A stretch of DNA of 64,000 bases from the NCBI GenBank assembly GCA_011634665.1, contig WAEK01000001.1, forward strand, positions 3,098,001 through 3,162,000, in the 5' to 3' direction. This document shows positions 23,777 to 34,541 of the stretch, in pieces. A model generated the notes under the pieces. The model did not search any database, was not told where the DNA came from, and worked only from the letters and a program-made list of their open reading frames with translations. The position numbers and the translations under genes were made by a program. This stretch comes from Mortierella sp. BCC40632. Its lineage: Eukaryota; Mortierellomycota; Mortierellomycetes; Mortierellales; Mortierellaceae. Each line of letters starts with the position of its first letter. Positions within the stretch are counted from its first letter, which is position 1.

Positions 23777-24577
23777 ATGGACATCCTCACGTCCCCACAT
23801 GTGCCTCCATCGCTCATCGCCGCGATCACTCTCTACCCGTTGCTGTTTGGCTTCCTCGGCAGACAACAATGGGTCCTGGACATCCTCCCCAAGAAATCGG
23901 ACACACAAAAGTATTACCATCTCTGCAACAAGATCGTTGCCTCGGTGCATTCGACCATCATGACCTTCACAGGTCTTTACCTACTCTTGACCGTTGACTG
24001 GTCCAAGAACGACATCTCGACCTACAAGACTCCTTTGACCCCATTCCTTGTTGGACTCGAGCTTGGCTACCTGACACAGGACACAGCCTTTGAGTTTTAT
24101 CAGCGTGCTCGGTTTGGCGTCGGCAGCAACCTGATTCTCTTCCACCACGTCTCCGTCATCCTTGGATCCGTCTACTATCTGTACGCTCTCACTCTGGACA
24201 ACCCAGGACCTTACTTTATCGGAATGCTGTCCCTGATGAACATGAGCACTCCAATCCTCCACTTTCGCTGGGCCCTTCAAAGCCGTGGCTGCAAGTTTGA
24301 AGAGTCGAGGCTGAAGCGGTTCGTCGACACTGCCCTTGTGGTGACCTACTTCTGGTGCAGGATCTTTGGCAATTGGTGGATGAGTGTCGCCATTGGATCC
24401 AAGTTGGGCATGGCCTGGTACCAAGCTCCATGGCACATTGGAAAGAAGTTTACCTTCACAACCTCGATCATGTTCCTCATGAATGTTGCCTGGTGGCTGA
24501 TTCTTGCCAAGCAATGGCTCAAGACTATTACCAAGTTCTATTTCCCCAAGAAGGTCGCTGGCAAAAAGATTGACTAA
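23777..24577 (+). CDS. TLC-domain (TRAM/LAG1/CLN8) multipass membrane protein
   Basis: Single exon, 266 aa. Start at 23777 (MDILTSPHVPPSLIAAITLY) because the sequence upstream in frame is low complexity. Five to seven hydrophobic segments are visible, including LIAAITLYPLLFGFLG, STIMTFTGLYLLLTV, ILFHHVSVILGSVYYLYAL, YFIGMLSLMNMSTPILHFRW, ALVVTYFWCRIFGNWW and FTTSIMFLMNVAWWLILAK. The HH in the ILFHHVSVI helix and the NMSTPILHFRW segment fit the TLC family, closest in style to TMEM56/TLCD proteins rather than to ceramide synthases (no Lag1p HH-containing long motif). The basic C-terminus KKVAGKKID resembles a K-rich ER-retrieval tail. Roles of this subgroup include lipid homeostasis; the substrate is unknown. 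A 31-nt A run (24582-24612) directly follows the stop. Confidence 0.85.
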   Translation: MDILTSPHVPPSLIAAITLYPLLFGFLGRQQWVLDILPKKSDTQKYYHLCNKIVASVHSTIMTFTGLYLLLTVDWSKNDISTYKTPLTPFLVGLELGYLTQDTAFEFYQRARFGVGSNLILFHHVSVILGSVYYLYALTLDNPGPYFIGMLSLMNMSTPILHFRWALQSRGCKFEESRLKRFVDTALVVTYFWCRIFGNWWMSVAIGSKLGMAWYQAPWHIGKKFTFTTSIMFLMNVAWWLILAKQWLKTITKFYFPKKVAGKKID

Positions 24578-24581
24578 GAGG

Positions 24582-24614
<33 letters not shown>

Positions 24615-25243
24615 GAGAGATAGAGATAGAGAGACATTCCCCTACCCCTACTCCCCTTACCTTTACCCCATTTCGTGTCTTCAAGAGAGTCAGGCTGGTG
24701 CCACACGCTCTCTTTGTCCCGTGTTTTATATCGTTTCTTCTAGGAAACACCTCGATCCACTCTAATCCCTCTCCTTCCCTTCCCTTTTCAGTGCATGCCA
24801 TTTTGTTCTGTTGCATATAGACATTCGATACTCTAGAGGTAGCGTAGCACCCCGTATAAACAACTCCTGCTATCTTCCACCTCTTTAATTATAGTGATGA
24901 TGTCAAAGGTTCTTTGGTTTTCAGGACGATGAACCAGAATGCCGCTAATTCCGCCACTCCGTGAATATGAAAACCAGCTACAGAGCAGGCTCATGGAGTA
25001 TTGGGACCAAGGCGTGATAGACCAATGAATTCTGAAAGGCCCATCTAGGACAAACAAAGACCAACTGAAGAACTATACAACATACAAAAAGGCTAGAGAT
25101 ACGGCTTAACTCTCCTTGACTTGACTCTCGAGCTTTTTCTCTTGCTTGTTCATCTCTCACCCCTTCCTCTCTTTTTTTTTTTTTTTTTTTTCATCAACAC
25201 AACACATTGCTTGAACTATCCCACCACTACCACTTTTATCATA
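24578..25243. other. Intergenic / promoter of the first LPMO gene
   Basis: Contains an A run (24582-24612) in the 3' flank of the TLC gene and a T run (25172-25191) about 50 bp before the ATG at 25244. No other feature is recognised. Confidence 0.6.
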
Positions 25244-25972
25244 ATGACTTTTAGGCAGTTCTTGCAGACTGGATGTACGGTGCTATTTGCGGCTCTGACG
25301 ACCAGCTCAACCTTATTCAAGGCGGCAGATGCTCACATGTCGATGGTTTACCCTATTCCGCGAGGTCTTCCGTCGAACCCAAATACGCAAGTGACTCCTC
25401 TTTTTGGACGCCTCACTCACAAAGATCCAAGTCATTTCGCCCACACTACCTTAAAACTCATCTTTTTTTTTTTTTTTATTTTATGCTACATCTTTTTTTT
25501 TTCTCTTTTCTTTTTTCTTTTTTCTTTTTCTATTTTAGAGCCTTTGTAGATTACGACTGTCGCGATGCTCCCCTGTATGATGGCTGTGGAGGTGGATCAG
25601 GTAAAACATACCCTTGCGGAGGGTATCCTCCAGACAAGCAAGTTGTCCAGACATTCCAAGCAGGCGATGTGATCAATGTTCGGTTTGGAAACGTGCAGTA
25701 CGGTACACAGGGACAACCAGAGTTGACTCCATTCTCGAACCAAGCTCGACATTCAGGTGGACTTTGCGAGTTTAGTGTGAGCTATGACCAAGGAAAGACT
25801 TTTGGTGTGGTTGGACGATATCATCATTCATGTCCAGATATTTTCTATGCTTGGCCAGTCAAATTGCCAGATAATTTGCCCTCTTGTGAGAGTTGTATTT
25901 TTGGTAAGAAAGACTCTCTCTCGCACATTCACATGGACAAGAAGGGAGGAAAGAAACAAAGCATTAATTTGT

Positions 25973-26016
<44 letters not shown>

Positions 26017-26358
26017 AAAAATATTCCAGCATGGTCGTGGATCAACGCGTTTACAGTTGTTCCTGAATTTTACATGGGATGTGCCGATATCCGGATCATT
26101 GGTCGCCCAGAGTCAAGTGTGGCGCCAGCAGTGACAAATCTTGAACCAATTCGCGTGGCCAACATCCCTGGATACCCTTATTATCATGCTCCTGGAGATC
26201 AATTCGGGAACACTAAATCGGAAGGACCCAATGCTGCAGAGGTCGATGCCAATCTGAGGAGTGCTACGGGAGGACCCGACTTTTCATTCCAACCAGTGTA
26301 CTCAATGCGCAAGAGGAGTCGTTTGGCGGGCAGACCGTTCCTTCCATCCTCGAGGTGA
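25244..26358 (+). CDS. Secreted AA11-like lytic polysaccharide monooxygenase (copper-dependent)
   Basis: Signal peptide of about 30 aa ends ...KAADA, exposing His31 as mature residue 1 (HMSMVYPIPRG), the copper-brace histidine. The second brace histidine is in QARHSGGLCEFSVSYD, matching the AA11 pattern HGGGSCxxSxSYD. The axial tyrosine is in PEFYMGCADIRI. Also seen are KTYPCGGYPPDK and CPDIFYAWPVKLP. LPMOs oxidatively cleave chitin or other polysaccharides; AA11 acts on chitin, so wall remodelling or chitin use is likely. The last intron (25904-26029) has a long CT tract before its acceptor. The first junction is problematic: the natural donor after NPNTQ (25391) with the TAG acceptor (25538) breaks frame by one base. 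Only donor 25431 with acceptor 25540 keeps frame, giving exons 25244-25430, 25541-25903 and 26030-26358 (292 aa). A paralogue lies at 47566-48345. Confidence 0.82.
25976..26014. repeat. (CT)n microsatellite inside an LPMO intron
   Basis: About 39 bp of CT repeat that doubles as the polypyrimidine region before the acceptor at 26029. Confidence 0.95.
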
Positions 26359-27151
26359 TAGATAGTATGAGGGCTTTTTGGTGAGTAAAGTGAGAACCCT
26401 CCCCCTTTTTTTTAGTAATCCAGTCAAAGAACGCGAGTCTAGAGGGCTTGAGTATCTCAGATCCTGCATGAAGAGTCGAAATCCTATATTCCTGGCAACT
26501 CAAGAATGAGATAAACTGAACCTTGCCAGCCCATTGGCTGGTGGTGGTGGTTTTTTTTTTTTTTCTGCAGGGAGAGCGTGGGTTTTTGGAAGCAAGGGTC
26601 TCACGGAGAATTGGCAAAAGTGCAAAGGTGGAGAAGAGGAAAGAGAATCGCGTCGATCAAAGAGAAAAACTATTGTCCTATTTAGCTGTAGAGGCTTAGG
26701 GATGCAAAAGTCTGGTGGAGCATGTGCAAAGAGACAACCCCCAGCTGTTGTGTGTCTGTTGCAGAAGATTGGCCGGGGCGAGACTATCTCTCTCCAACCC
26801 CTTTTCCCGGGTTTCCATGAACAATTGTGTCAACACTCGAGGTTCCCTGTATCCGAAATTTGTTGCTCTCTTTTTAAAATTTTCTTTTTCTTTCTTTCTC
26901 TTCTCTTCTCATCTCTCATCTCATTCGTTCTCTCCTCCATTCCCGCCATCTCATTCTTGTTTACCATTTGCATCATCGTTCTCTTCCTTAGCCTCCTTCT
27001 TTCGGTCTCTTTCTTTTTCTCTCTCTTTCTCTCTCTCTCTTTCCTAAGTCTTTGTTTCACTTACCGTTGTTCTGCCTTTAATAAGCAAATATCCAAAAAC
27101 TATCCAAGGACTCGTCTATACACAACCACACTCTTCCTTCATCCATCTCTC
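26359..27151. other. Intergenic and CT-rich leader of the first arrestin gene
   Basis: No gene supported. From about 26870 to 27050 the upper strand is T/C-rich, consistent with the CT-rich leaders of this genome. Confidence 0.6.
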
Positions 27152-27440
27152 ATGGCTCCAATCAACACATACACGGTCGAGGCTGTACTCAACACCAAGG
27201 TGCCGGACACCATTGAGCTCCTTGGTCCTCCCAATGCCTCTGTCACACATACCATCTCGGGCACTCTCCGACTAACCGTCCACCGACCTATTCAGCTTAA
27301 GCAGCTCAATGTGTTGTTTGTAGGCGAAGGTAAGAATGACCCAGAAGAATGACATGACCACGCGGGAAGGCGGTCCGAGCGAAATTCCCAATTATTACTT
27401 GATGTTGAACTGCCGCAAACTCATGAAACTCAACTTTCTC

Positions 27441-27489
<49 letters not shown>

Positions 27490-28771
27490 GCTCTCTTTGC
27501 CACCACCACTTACCCCTGATTTGAGCACAGCTTATGTTTCGTACAGCACATCTGTCACCTCACTTCGGAGCTACCGTGTCAACACCTGTCGCGTAGAAAA
27601 GGACTTCCTCTCAGAGCCGACACTGTATCAGGTGGGCGAACACTTGCTTCCGTTTGAACTCCCCATCCCAGGAGACATCGCCTCGACTGCAGAGGACAAA
27701 CTTCGGTCGAGTACTCTGTTGTGGGAATACACGCTTATTAGCTCAGCTGTACCATCAGGTCTCTTTCATCGACGAAAGGCTCATTCGCTGCCAGTGCAAG
27801 TCAAGCGACTCTTAATCCAACCATCTGAACAGGACCATACACGATATGGATCTAAGCGACAGGATGCAATTGAATGTTCTATCTTGGCACCGAAGTTTGT
27901 CAGCACGAGGGCACCAAAGATCCCTGTTAGAATCAATATACACCCACTCACTCGAGCTTGTTCTGTCAAGGAAATCTTGATCAAGGTCATCCAGACAGAG
28001 AAAATCGAGTTTGACCCATCAGCACTAGGCATTGACCCAGCCAATCCCGGATCGTTGTAAGTCACACCATTCTATGCTGGGACCCTTTTATTTTTTGATT
28101 AATATTATTTTCACACTGAAGCACTCAAGCTCTAAATGCCTTTGCCTACTTTCGACTGTCCGCCTGTCCGCCTGTCCGCCTGTCTGTCTGCCAAAAGACT
28201 GGCTAGGCCTCCAGGGTCCAGACCAGAGGACATTCAATTGGCACAGAGCTCTGCCCGAGAAAAGATTCCGCCCGTGATCAAGGGTGAGAATTCCAAGCCG
28301 ATCAGTGGCGTCGTCTCTCTTCAAAACCCAGATCAAGAGTCCTATTCGACGGATTGGGGTAGAGAAAGTCCAATTGAAATGGAGGTGGACCTGAAGACAC
28401 GCGAGTTGCATCCAAGTGAGACCCTGAGCTGGCTACAGGTGAGCCATGCTATTCGGATTACCATCGTCTTTTCCGCCCCCGTGATGAAGCCCATGAACAT
28501 CATGGCCCCTTTCCTGTTGGGTCATACCCTTGAGGCGCCCTTGTCTGAATGGGTAGACCAGACTTTGCCTGGGGATCTTCTTCCCCCAGTCTATGGCTCG
28601 GATGAAGGCTTATCCATGTTACTCGACTCAAACACAAGCCGAATCGCTGGCCCATCGTTAATTCACGATACGTATCCTGAGCGTGACCCCGTAGTACCTG
28701 ACGTTGGAGATGACTTGCCGCCCGAGTACGAGTTTGAGGTGAACACACCACCGTCGATAAGTAGAAAGTGA
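27152..28771 (+). CDS. Alpha-arrestin-like protein with two PPxY motifs
   Basis: Predicted exons are 27152-27329, 27531-28056 and 28207-28771 (422 aa). The third exon's acceptor could also be at 28222; both keep frame. The N-terminal half has the arrestin-N pattern: VTHTISGTLRLTVHRPIQLK, LNVLFVGEG, then a stretch with QVGEHLLPFELPIPGDI and LLWEYTLISSAV. The C-terminal half (APKIPVRINIHPLTRACSV, MEVDLKTRELHPSETLSWLQ) fits an arrestin-C fold. Near the C-terminus are PPVY (about residue 361) and PPEY (about 406), the signature by which fungal arrestin-related adaptors recruit Rsp5/NEDD4-type ubiquitin ligases to plasma-membrane cargo. Intron 1 carries a CT microsatellite (27445-27487); intron 2 carries an 8-bp tandem repeat. 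A second arrestin-fold gene follows 2.1 kb downstream. The cargo is unknown. Confidence 0.82.
27445..27487. repeat. (CT)n microsatellite in arrestin intron 1
   Basis: About 43 bp of CT repeat about 40 bp before the acceptor at 27530. Confidence 0.95.
28156..28192. repeat. 8-bp tandem repeat (CTGTCCGC)x3 plus decayed unit
   Basis: Three perfect CTGTCCGC units followed by CTGTCTGTCTGCC, in the 3' part of arrestin intron 2, just before the predicted acceptor at 28206. Confidence 0.85.
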
Positions 28772-30613
28772 ATACCTGGGATTGTGCCCAGAAATGACGG
28801 AAGAGGAATGCTACGTTTCTCTAATTCTAAAAAAAAAAAAAAAAAAAAAGATACCAACAGCCAGGAACCGCGTAGTCAAAGCCCTGTAGAGTCTCGGCTA
28901 TGGAATCTAATTATACCCCACGCAGGGCATGCTTTTATAGTCATGTTCACCTTTTAGAGCAATATGCCATGGTTTTTTTTTTGTTCGCCCGAGGCCACGC
29001 GGTTGTTGTCTGTAGGCGTTTTAAAAAAGGAAACCTCTGAACATGTGGCGGTGCCGTATCATTTATATTCCGAAGCCGACCTTGAACCAGACAGCACACA
29101 CGAGCAAGAGCGTCCGGCCTATTTGACCCTTTTTTTTTTTTTTTTTTTTTTTTTCTTTGAGCAACAAGAGATTAGAGAGAGGCTCCTTTTCTCTTTCACA
29201 CTTTTACACACACACGCTCTCTCTCTCCCTCTTTCTCTCTCTTTGTCCTCTCATTCCCCTCTTGCTTTTTGTCCCGCGGAAGCCAGCCAATGACCCAATG
29301 TTTAGCTCCCTGCACCGCATGTTTATCTGCCCCCTCTCCTCCTCACTCCCTCCCCATATGCACGAGCAAAGAAGTCCTCTCCGAGCGGGTCAAAAAGTCA
29401 AAATAGGAGCCACTAGATCTGCATTGGCTCCCGTCTCTAATGCCACTGTGAGCACTCCCAGGAGGGCGGACAGGTGCAAGCACAAGCACAAGCACAAGCT
29501 CAGGGATGACAATGGGCTTAGTCAAGTTGAACTAAGAAATACCTGACGGCATCTGCAGAGTCTAGCAATCGGGGAAGAAGGGGTGGGGAGGGGGGGAAGG
29601 AGGACTGACGAACGGGTTAGAAGCCGAGCAGACAAGCGAACAAAAACGCCTGTGTCTCTCTCAAAGGTGTGAATCCTGCACTACCTCTGACAACACTCTC
29701 AGAAAGGGCTATTTGAACAAAAAGTCCATCTGACCCAAATGTCGCAACAGCGACACTTTGGTCGACCCCAAGTACTGGTATACGATGGCGTCAGCATGCA
29801 TCGACTGCGCGAGGTGGCAAAACCGGAGACGAGTATTGTTGGAATAAAAAAGATTCGAGCAGGTTCCTTTTGTTTCTCTTTAACGGCTGGCAAGGTGACC
29901 TTGAGCCAAGCTTCGACAGCCTAGACAACCTGGAAACACTTAAAGGCCAAGGCCTATATTGAGGGAGGAACAAGTTAAGGGAAGAAAAGAAAAGAAAGGG
30001 ATGTGTGTGTGTGTGTGTGCGAGTCAATATTGAAGATGGAGAAGGTCAAAGCACGGAGAACGGCGGTTGAGATGATGCTCTTCGTCTCAAAAAAAAAAAA
30101 AAAAAAAAAGTAAAGAGAGTTCACCGATAATCTTTTAGCAGTACCACCTTGTCCCTGTCAGGTGGAGGTCCGTCTCCATCTTGCACTCAGTTGTGAGGCA
30201 AGATGTCGGCTGGCGAGAACACAGCAGCGCAGGGCAAGGTCAAAGGAGGAAGGTGTGTGCTAGAGAGAAAGGGGGAAGAAAAAGGCACTCCGCTACCTGA
30301 ATAGCCGCCGAGGCAGGATGTACAAGGCGTCGTCATCCGCAGGTATTTCGCCCGTAGCGTTGACCTCGCTCATTTTCTCATTTTCTTTGTTCCCCCTCCC
30401 CCCAAGCCGGAGTCGCAGCAATTGGCAGTGCCGCAGTGTGTAAACTTGGCAGTAAAGTGAGCCTGACCTGGACGTAATGAGCCTGTAGCCAAAGGCTCTG
30501 CCCTCTGCTTGGCTTTCAGGACGCCCTGCGTGTCATGCTCCGCCCTCTCTCTCTCCCTCTCTCATTCTCTCTCCCTTCTGGCTGGCGTCTTGCGCCTCCT
30601 GAAAGCGACTCAC
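28772..30613. other. Intergenic, about 1.8 kb, homopolymer-rich, no convincing gene
   Basis: Holds an A run (28830-28849), a T run (29130-29154), an A run (30089-30109), a GT tract (about 30004-30019), CT/CA tracts (about 29200-29260) and a hexanucleotide (AAGCAC) stretch near 29479-29500. No coding frame has recognisable protein features. Confidence 0.6.
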
Positions 30614-30620
30614 TATAAAA
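30614..30620 (+). promoter_or_regulatory. TATA box of the second arrestin-like gene
   Basis: TATAAAA about 270 bp before the ATG at 30891, followed by a CA-rich and then T/C-rich leader. Inferred from sequence and spacing. Confidence 0.5.
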
Positions 30621-30890
30621 TGCCGTGCTTGTTCGCACACTCCCGTCCTTTTCACCTTGCATCCCTCGCAGAACACAAACAACGAAAACAACCACCTCTC
30701 CGCATTCCGACTGACCCACCGTACCACCAACACACCGTCCCACCGACTCACAGACTCACCAACCCGTACCTTTATTTTCGACACACGAACAAGATCTCGG
30801 CACACGACTTTTTTCTTTATTTCTCTCGATCTTTTCGTTCTTTCTTTCTTCTCCTTCATCTTTTTGTTCACTCACCCACTTCTCGCAACC

Positions 30891-32509
30891 ATGACCTTCA
30901 CTCTCGATATCGAGATCGACCCCGAGCAGCCCTACATCGTTAACTTGGATCCTCATGTGAACAACCAGATTGTTAGTGGCTGTATCGTACTCCAGTTGCA
31001 CCGCCGCACAAACTTCAAGCTTGCACAGATCTTTCTCCATGGCTATGGTAAATTTTTTTGAATCCTGTGTTTCCATCTGGCTGAACAACGAATCTTCAGG
31101 GAAGGAGGAGGAAAAAAAAAAGGAAAAAGGAAAAAAGAAAACCTCTCACTCACATTGGCTCTGCCTTTCGGCCGTATTTTTATTATTTATTTTGCTCCCC
31201 TTTCTTCTCCTCAATTAGTCGGCGTAGCGCTCAACGTGGAAACAGCACCCACTGTCGTTTATGAGCTCCTGACAGAAGACCAGACCGATCTCGTAGCAGC
31301 AAATGATACCAACGGAGACGGAACCCTTTGCTTCGAGGCCGGTGAACAGAGATTGCCCTTCAGAATTGACCTCAGGAAACCTGCAGAACTTCCTTCGACG
31401 ATGGCCAATCATCTTGATACTCATTACATCTCCTGGAAATACGAAATCAAGGCTGTTCTTCAACGGAGCAGCATTGTCTCGACGAAGCATAGCATCAAAC
31501 GTGAGTTGTTCTTGCGCCGACCCATCACTCCAGCCCCTGGTGAGGAACCAAGCCCAGTGATCGAGGACGCTAGAGACCTTCCCAAGTTGTTCCGAAGCAA
31601 AGTGACCGCACCTTCAAGAATTCAGCAAGGGGCTGAGAGCATGCGGGTTCAGGTCGAAATGAAGGCCAGGGACAAAGGTTACATGGTCCGTGAAGTCGAG
31701 TGTTACATTGTCCAGACTGAGGACATCAACTACGTGACCAAGGCAGGCCATCCCAAAGTCGAGAATGCGTAAGTACCAAAACCATTTTTTTTTTGTTTTT
31801 CTTTTTTCCTGTGTGTATGTCTTGGATATATGGATGCATGGTGACGACAGAGATCGTCGTTCGCTCAAGTTGAAAATGCTTTGCTGCTGCGGGTTTGCTG
31901 ACCATGGTATCATTTTTTTTTTCTTTGTGCCCGTCCCGGTATCACTTTTTACTCCCCTCTCTCCCTCTCCCTTTCTTTCTTTGCTGCAGTGCAAACCCCG
32001 GTGTACCGCTGACCGTCCAGGGTTCGAGGACAGTCTCGAATGTGTTACGGAAACAGAACGAGGATGCCGACCTTGACTTTGGACATGATCGGCCACTGGA
32101 GCTAGACATCCGCCTCGACAATGACTATTTGATCCCAACAGAACAAGGACTCAACTGGCTCGCTATTACACATGCCTTTGAATACAAAATTCACTTTATG
32201 GACGTCAACCTCGAGCCCATCACGGCCACCTTGCCTATCCTGGTGGACCATCATGCTGTTGTACCTCGGTCCGCCGATGGTGAGAGTGTGAATGCTTTGG
32301 CTCCACTGACGGTCCAGGGTGATTCAAGTGATGAGGAACAGGCGATTGAGAACGATTTGGCTGTTCATTCCGAAGACAGTTCCGATGCATCTTCCGACAC
32401 CTCGAGCACTCATTCTCGTCCGTCTTCTTCGGCTCTTTCCAAGTTTATGGATTCTGTTTGGTCTGGAGTGGAGCGCCGACTGCACCGTCAACCCGAGATT
32501 GTTGCCTAA
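30891..32509 (+). CDS. Arrestin-fold protein without PPxY motifs
   Basis: Predicted exons are 30891-31047, 31219-31768 and 31990-32509 (408 aa). The ATG at 30891 (MTFTLDIEIDPEQPYIV) starts directly in an arrestin-N pattern: VNNQIVSGCIVLQLHRRTNF, LAQIFLHGYG, GEQRLPFRIDLRKPAELPST and YISWKYEIKAVLQ. An arrestin-C-like half follows (APSRIQQGAESMRVQVEMK, DRPLELDIRLDNDYLIPTEQ). The C-terminal ~70 residues are acidic and Ser-rich (DSSDEEQAIENDLA, SDASSDTSSTHSRPSSS), a plausible phosphorylation region, ending in a short basic segment. Unlike the neighbour at 27152-28771 it contains no PPxY, so it may act through another partner or by pairing with a PPxY arrestin. Same strand, intron number and intron phases (1 and 2) as that neighbour, consistent with an ancient tandem duplication. 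An aataaa lies near 32631. Confidence 0.78.
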
Positions 32510-32774
32510 ACAGCGACTTTTTCTCTTTTTCTACCTCCTACTCCCACTCCTGCTCCCAACATTTTTTTTAAAAAGAATCCCTCTTCTAATATAACCCTGT
32601 AAATACCGAACTAGAATACGCTTCCTTCTCAATAAACCTGCATCTGCGGACATCAATATAATCCTGTGTACACTTTTAGAGCCGATGCATTTGACAGAGA
32701 GGTTTTTAGGCCAAGGAATGTTGACCGGAGGATGATGATAGGTGCTTTTTTTTTTTTTTTTTTTTTTGATGTTG

Positions 32775-34541
32775 TTAGCCGAGCAGAGGCTGAAAGAGCT
32801 CAAGCGGCTGATAGTTGGCCTGTGCGACCAAACGAAGTGCCGTCAAGCCACTCTTTGTCCTTGCATTCACATCTGCCCCTGCTTCAACAAGCAGCCTCAT
32901 ACTCTCCAAAGGCTCTGTACAATAGTAGGCCAAAAAATGAAGGATACTCCAACCATCATGAGTGGTTACTGCTGGGTTGGCCCCATGCTGTAGGAGGAAT
33001 CGGATGGACTCCAATGGCTGCGGCGTGCATCGGGCGACACTGTGTAGGACGGACCATCCATTGTTTCCAACTGCATTCACATCCGCTCCAAACTCCACCA
33101 GTATTTCAAGTGCCTCGAGAGGTTCCGGATTCGAATGAATGAGAAGATGTGTCGGAGACCAGCCGTCCGTAGTTTTGGCTTGAGCCCTTGCTCCTGCCTC
33201 CAGCAAAAGCCGGAGTGCCTTCATGGGCCGTCGATGACTGTATACTAAAAAGTGAAGAGCAGTCCACTCTTTCTTACCTTGCTTGTTGACATCAGCACCA
33301 GCATCCAACAAGACTTTAATTGACTCGTAAGACTCGATGGGGTCTTGACAGTGCTTTGCTAAGGAATGTAATGCCGGCACTTGCTCCTTTTTCAGTGCAT
33401 TCACGTCCACGCCAGCGTTCACCAGCAGCCTAATACCTTCAAGTGGGGTTTGGTTATATCGGACAAGGCAGTGAAGAACGCTCCAGCCATCAACGCCAAC
33501 CACAGTAGCATCCGCTCCGTGCTCCAAAAGGTATTGCAAAGTCTCCACAGGCTCTGGATTGTCTTTTGCCACGAAATGAAGGGCTGTCCATTGCATGACC
33601 GTCTTTGCATTCACATCGACACCATGTTCGACCACTAACTTGACTGATTTGAGCATATCTTTGCTCGCTCGGGAGAATTCGTTCTTGAAGATACAGCGTG
33701 CCAGAATATGCAGGACCGTGCATTGCTCGTCCGTTCGAGAGTGAACGGAGACACCATGCTCAATAAGGTATTTGATATAGTCGTAGGGCTCAACACTGAA
33801 TCGCGCAAACGAATGCATCACACTCCAGCCGTGGAGACTGATCGCCTTCACATCTGCTCCCAGAGAGACCAGGAGCTTCATAGTTTCGAGACAACCTGGT
33901 CGATATGAATGTGCAAGTGAATGCAGTGTCGTGAGGCCCTTTTCGGTAGTACTATTGACGTCTGCGCCGTAGTGGATCAGTAACTTGATCGACTCTAGAG
34001 CTTCGGGTTGTTTCTGAACAAGGATGTGTAGTGGCGTGGCACCATCGGTCCTTCTCGCCATCGGGTCATATCCTTCGTGAAGTAGGATGTCGAGCATATT
34101 CCAGAGTATTGAGGGGTCATCATGGATAACGTAGTTGCAGGCTAGGTGTATTTCTGTTTGATTTTGGTCCTTTTCCAACTGCCCTGGTGGCGGCTCGAGC
34201 GCATGTTCAGCAGAAAGGGAGTATTCCTTAGAGTTGGAGCTACTGCGAGAAGCAACAGTCTCGGCTTTGGCCTTGAGTGCGAAAGGGTGTTCGTCCGTGC
34301 TGTAAGATGCATCCCTACCAAGAGAATTATCTATGCTCGAGCTCAATACGGCCTTTGACCGTTGTCGCATGGCAAGAGTAAAGGCAACAGCATGATAGTC
34401 TCCACCTCGGATAGAGATCTCCATTGGTTGCAAAGGTGGATTTTCGACTGAATAAGGCCCAAAGCGGGCCCTGAGCCACTCGAGGTCTTCATGGTTAGAG
34501 GGACTAACAGGGACAGGGGAAGGCTGGTGCGGTGTGGTCAT
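32775..34541 (-). CDS. Ankyrin-repeat protein with extended repeats
   Basis: Single exon, 588 aa, start at 34541 (MTTPHQPSPVPVSPSN). Residues 1-130 are mostly non-repetitive and Ser-rich. From about residue 130 to the end there are about 12-13 consecutive ankyrin repeats. The repeat period is about 35-37 residues rather than the usual 33, because each unit carries a short insertion of the type EPLES between its two helices: consensus roughly GWSVLHxLARxxxEPLESIR followed by LLLEHGADVNA. Ankyrin arrays mediate protein binding and no catalytic domain is present. The array runs nearly to the stop (QPLELFQPLLG), so it ends in mid-repeat. The 3' flank contains a T run (32746-32767) between this gene and the convergent arrestin gene. 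Function unknown. Confidence 0.88.
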   Translation of the reverse strand: MTTPHQPSPVPVSPSNHEDLEWLRARFGPYSVENPPLQPMEISIRGGDYHAVAFTLAMRQRSKAVLSSSIDNSLGRDASYSTDEHPFALKAKAETVASRSSSNSKEYSLSAEHALEPPPGQLEKDQNQTEIHLACNYVIHDDPSILWNMLDILLHEGYDPMARRTDGATPLHILVQKQPEALESIKLLIHYGADVNSTTEKGLTTLHSLAHSYRPGCLETMKLLVSLGADVKAISLHGWSVMHSFARFSVEPYDYIKYLIEHGVSVHSRTDEQCTVLHILARCIFKNEFSRASKDMLKSVKLVVEHGVDVNAKTVMQWTALHFVAKDNPEPVETLQYLLEHGADATVVGVDGWSVLHCLVRYNQTPLEGIRLLVNAGVDVNALKKEQVPALHSLAKHCQDPIESYESIKVLLDAGADVNKQGKKEWTALHFLVYSHRRPMKALRLLLEAGARAQAKTTDGWSPTHLLIHSNPEPLEALEILVEFGADVNAVGNNGWSVLHSVARCTPQPLESIRFLLQHGANPAVTTHDGWSILHFLAYYCTEPLESMRLLVEAGADVNARTKSGLTALRLVAQANYQPLELFQPLLG

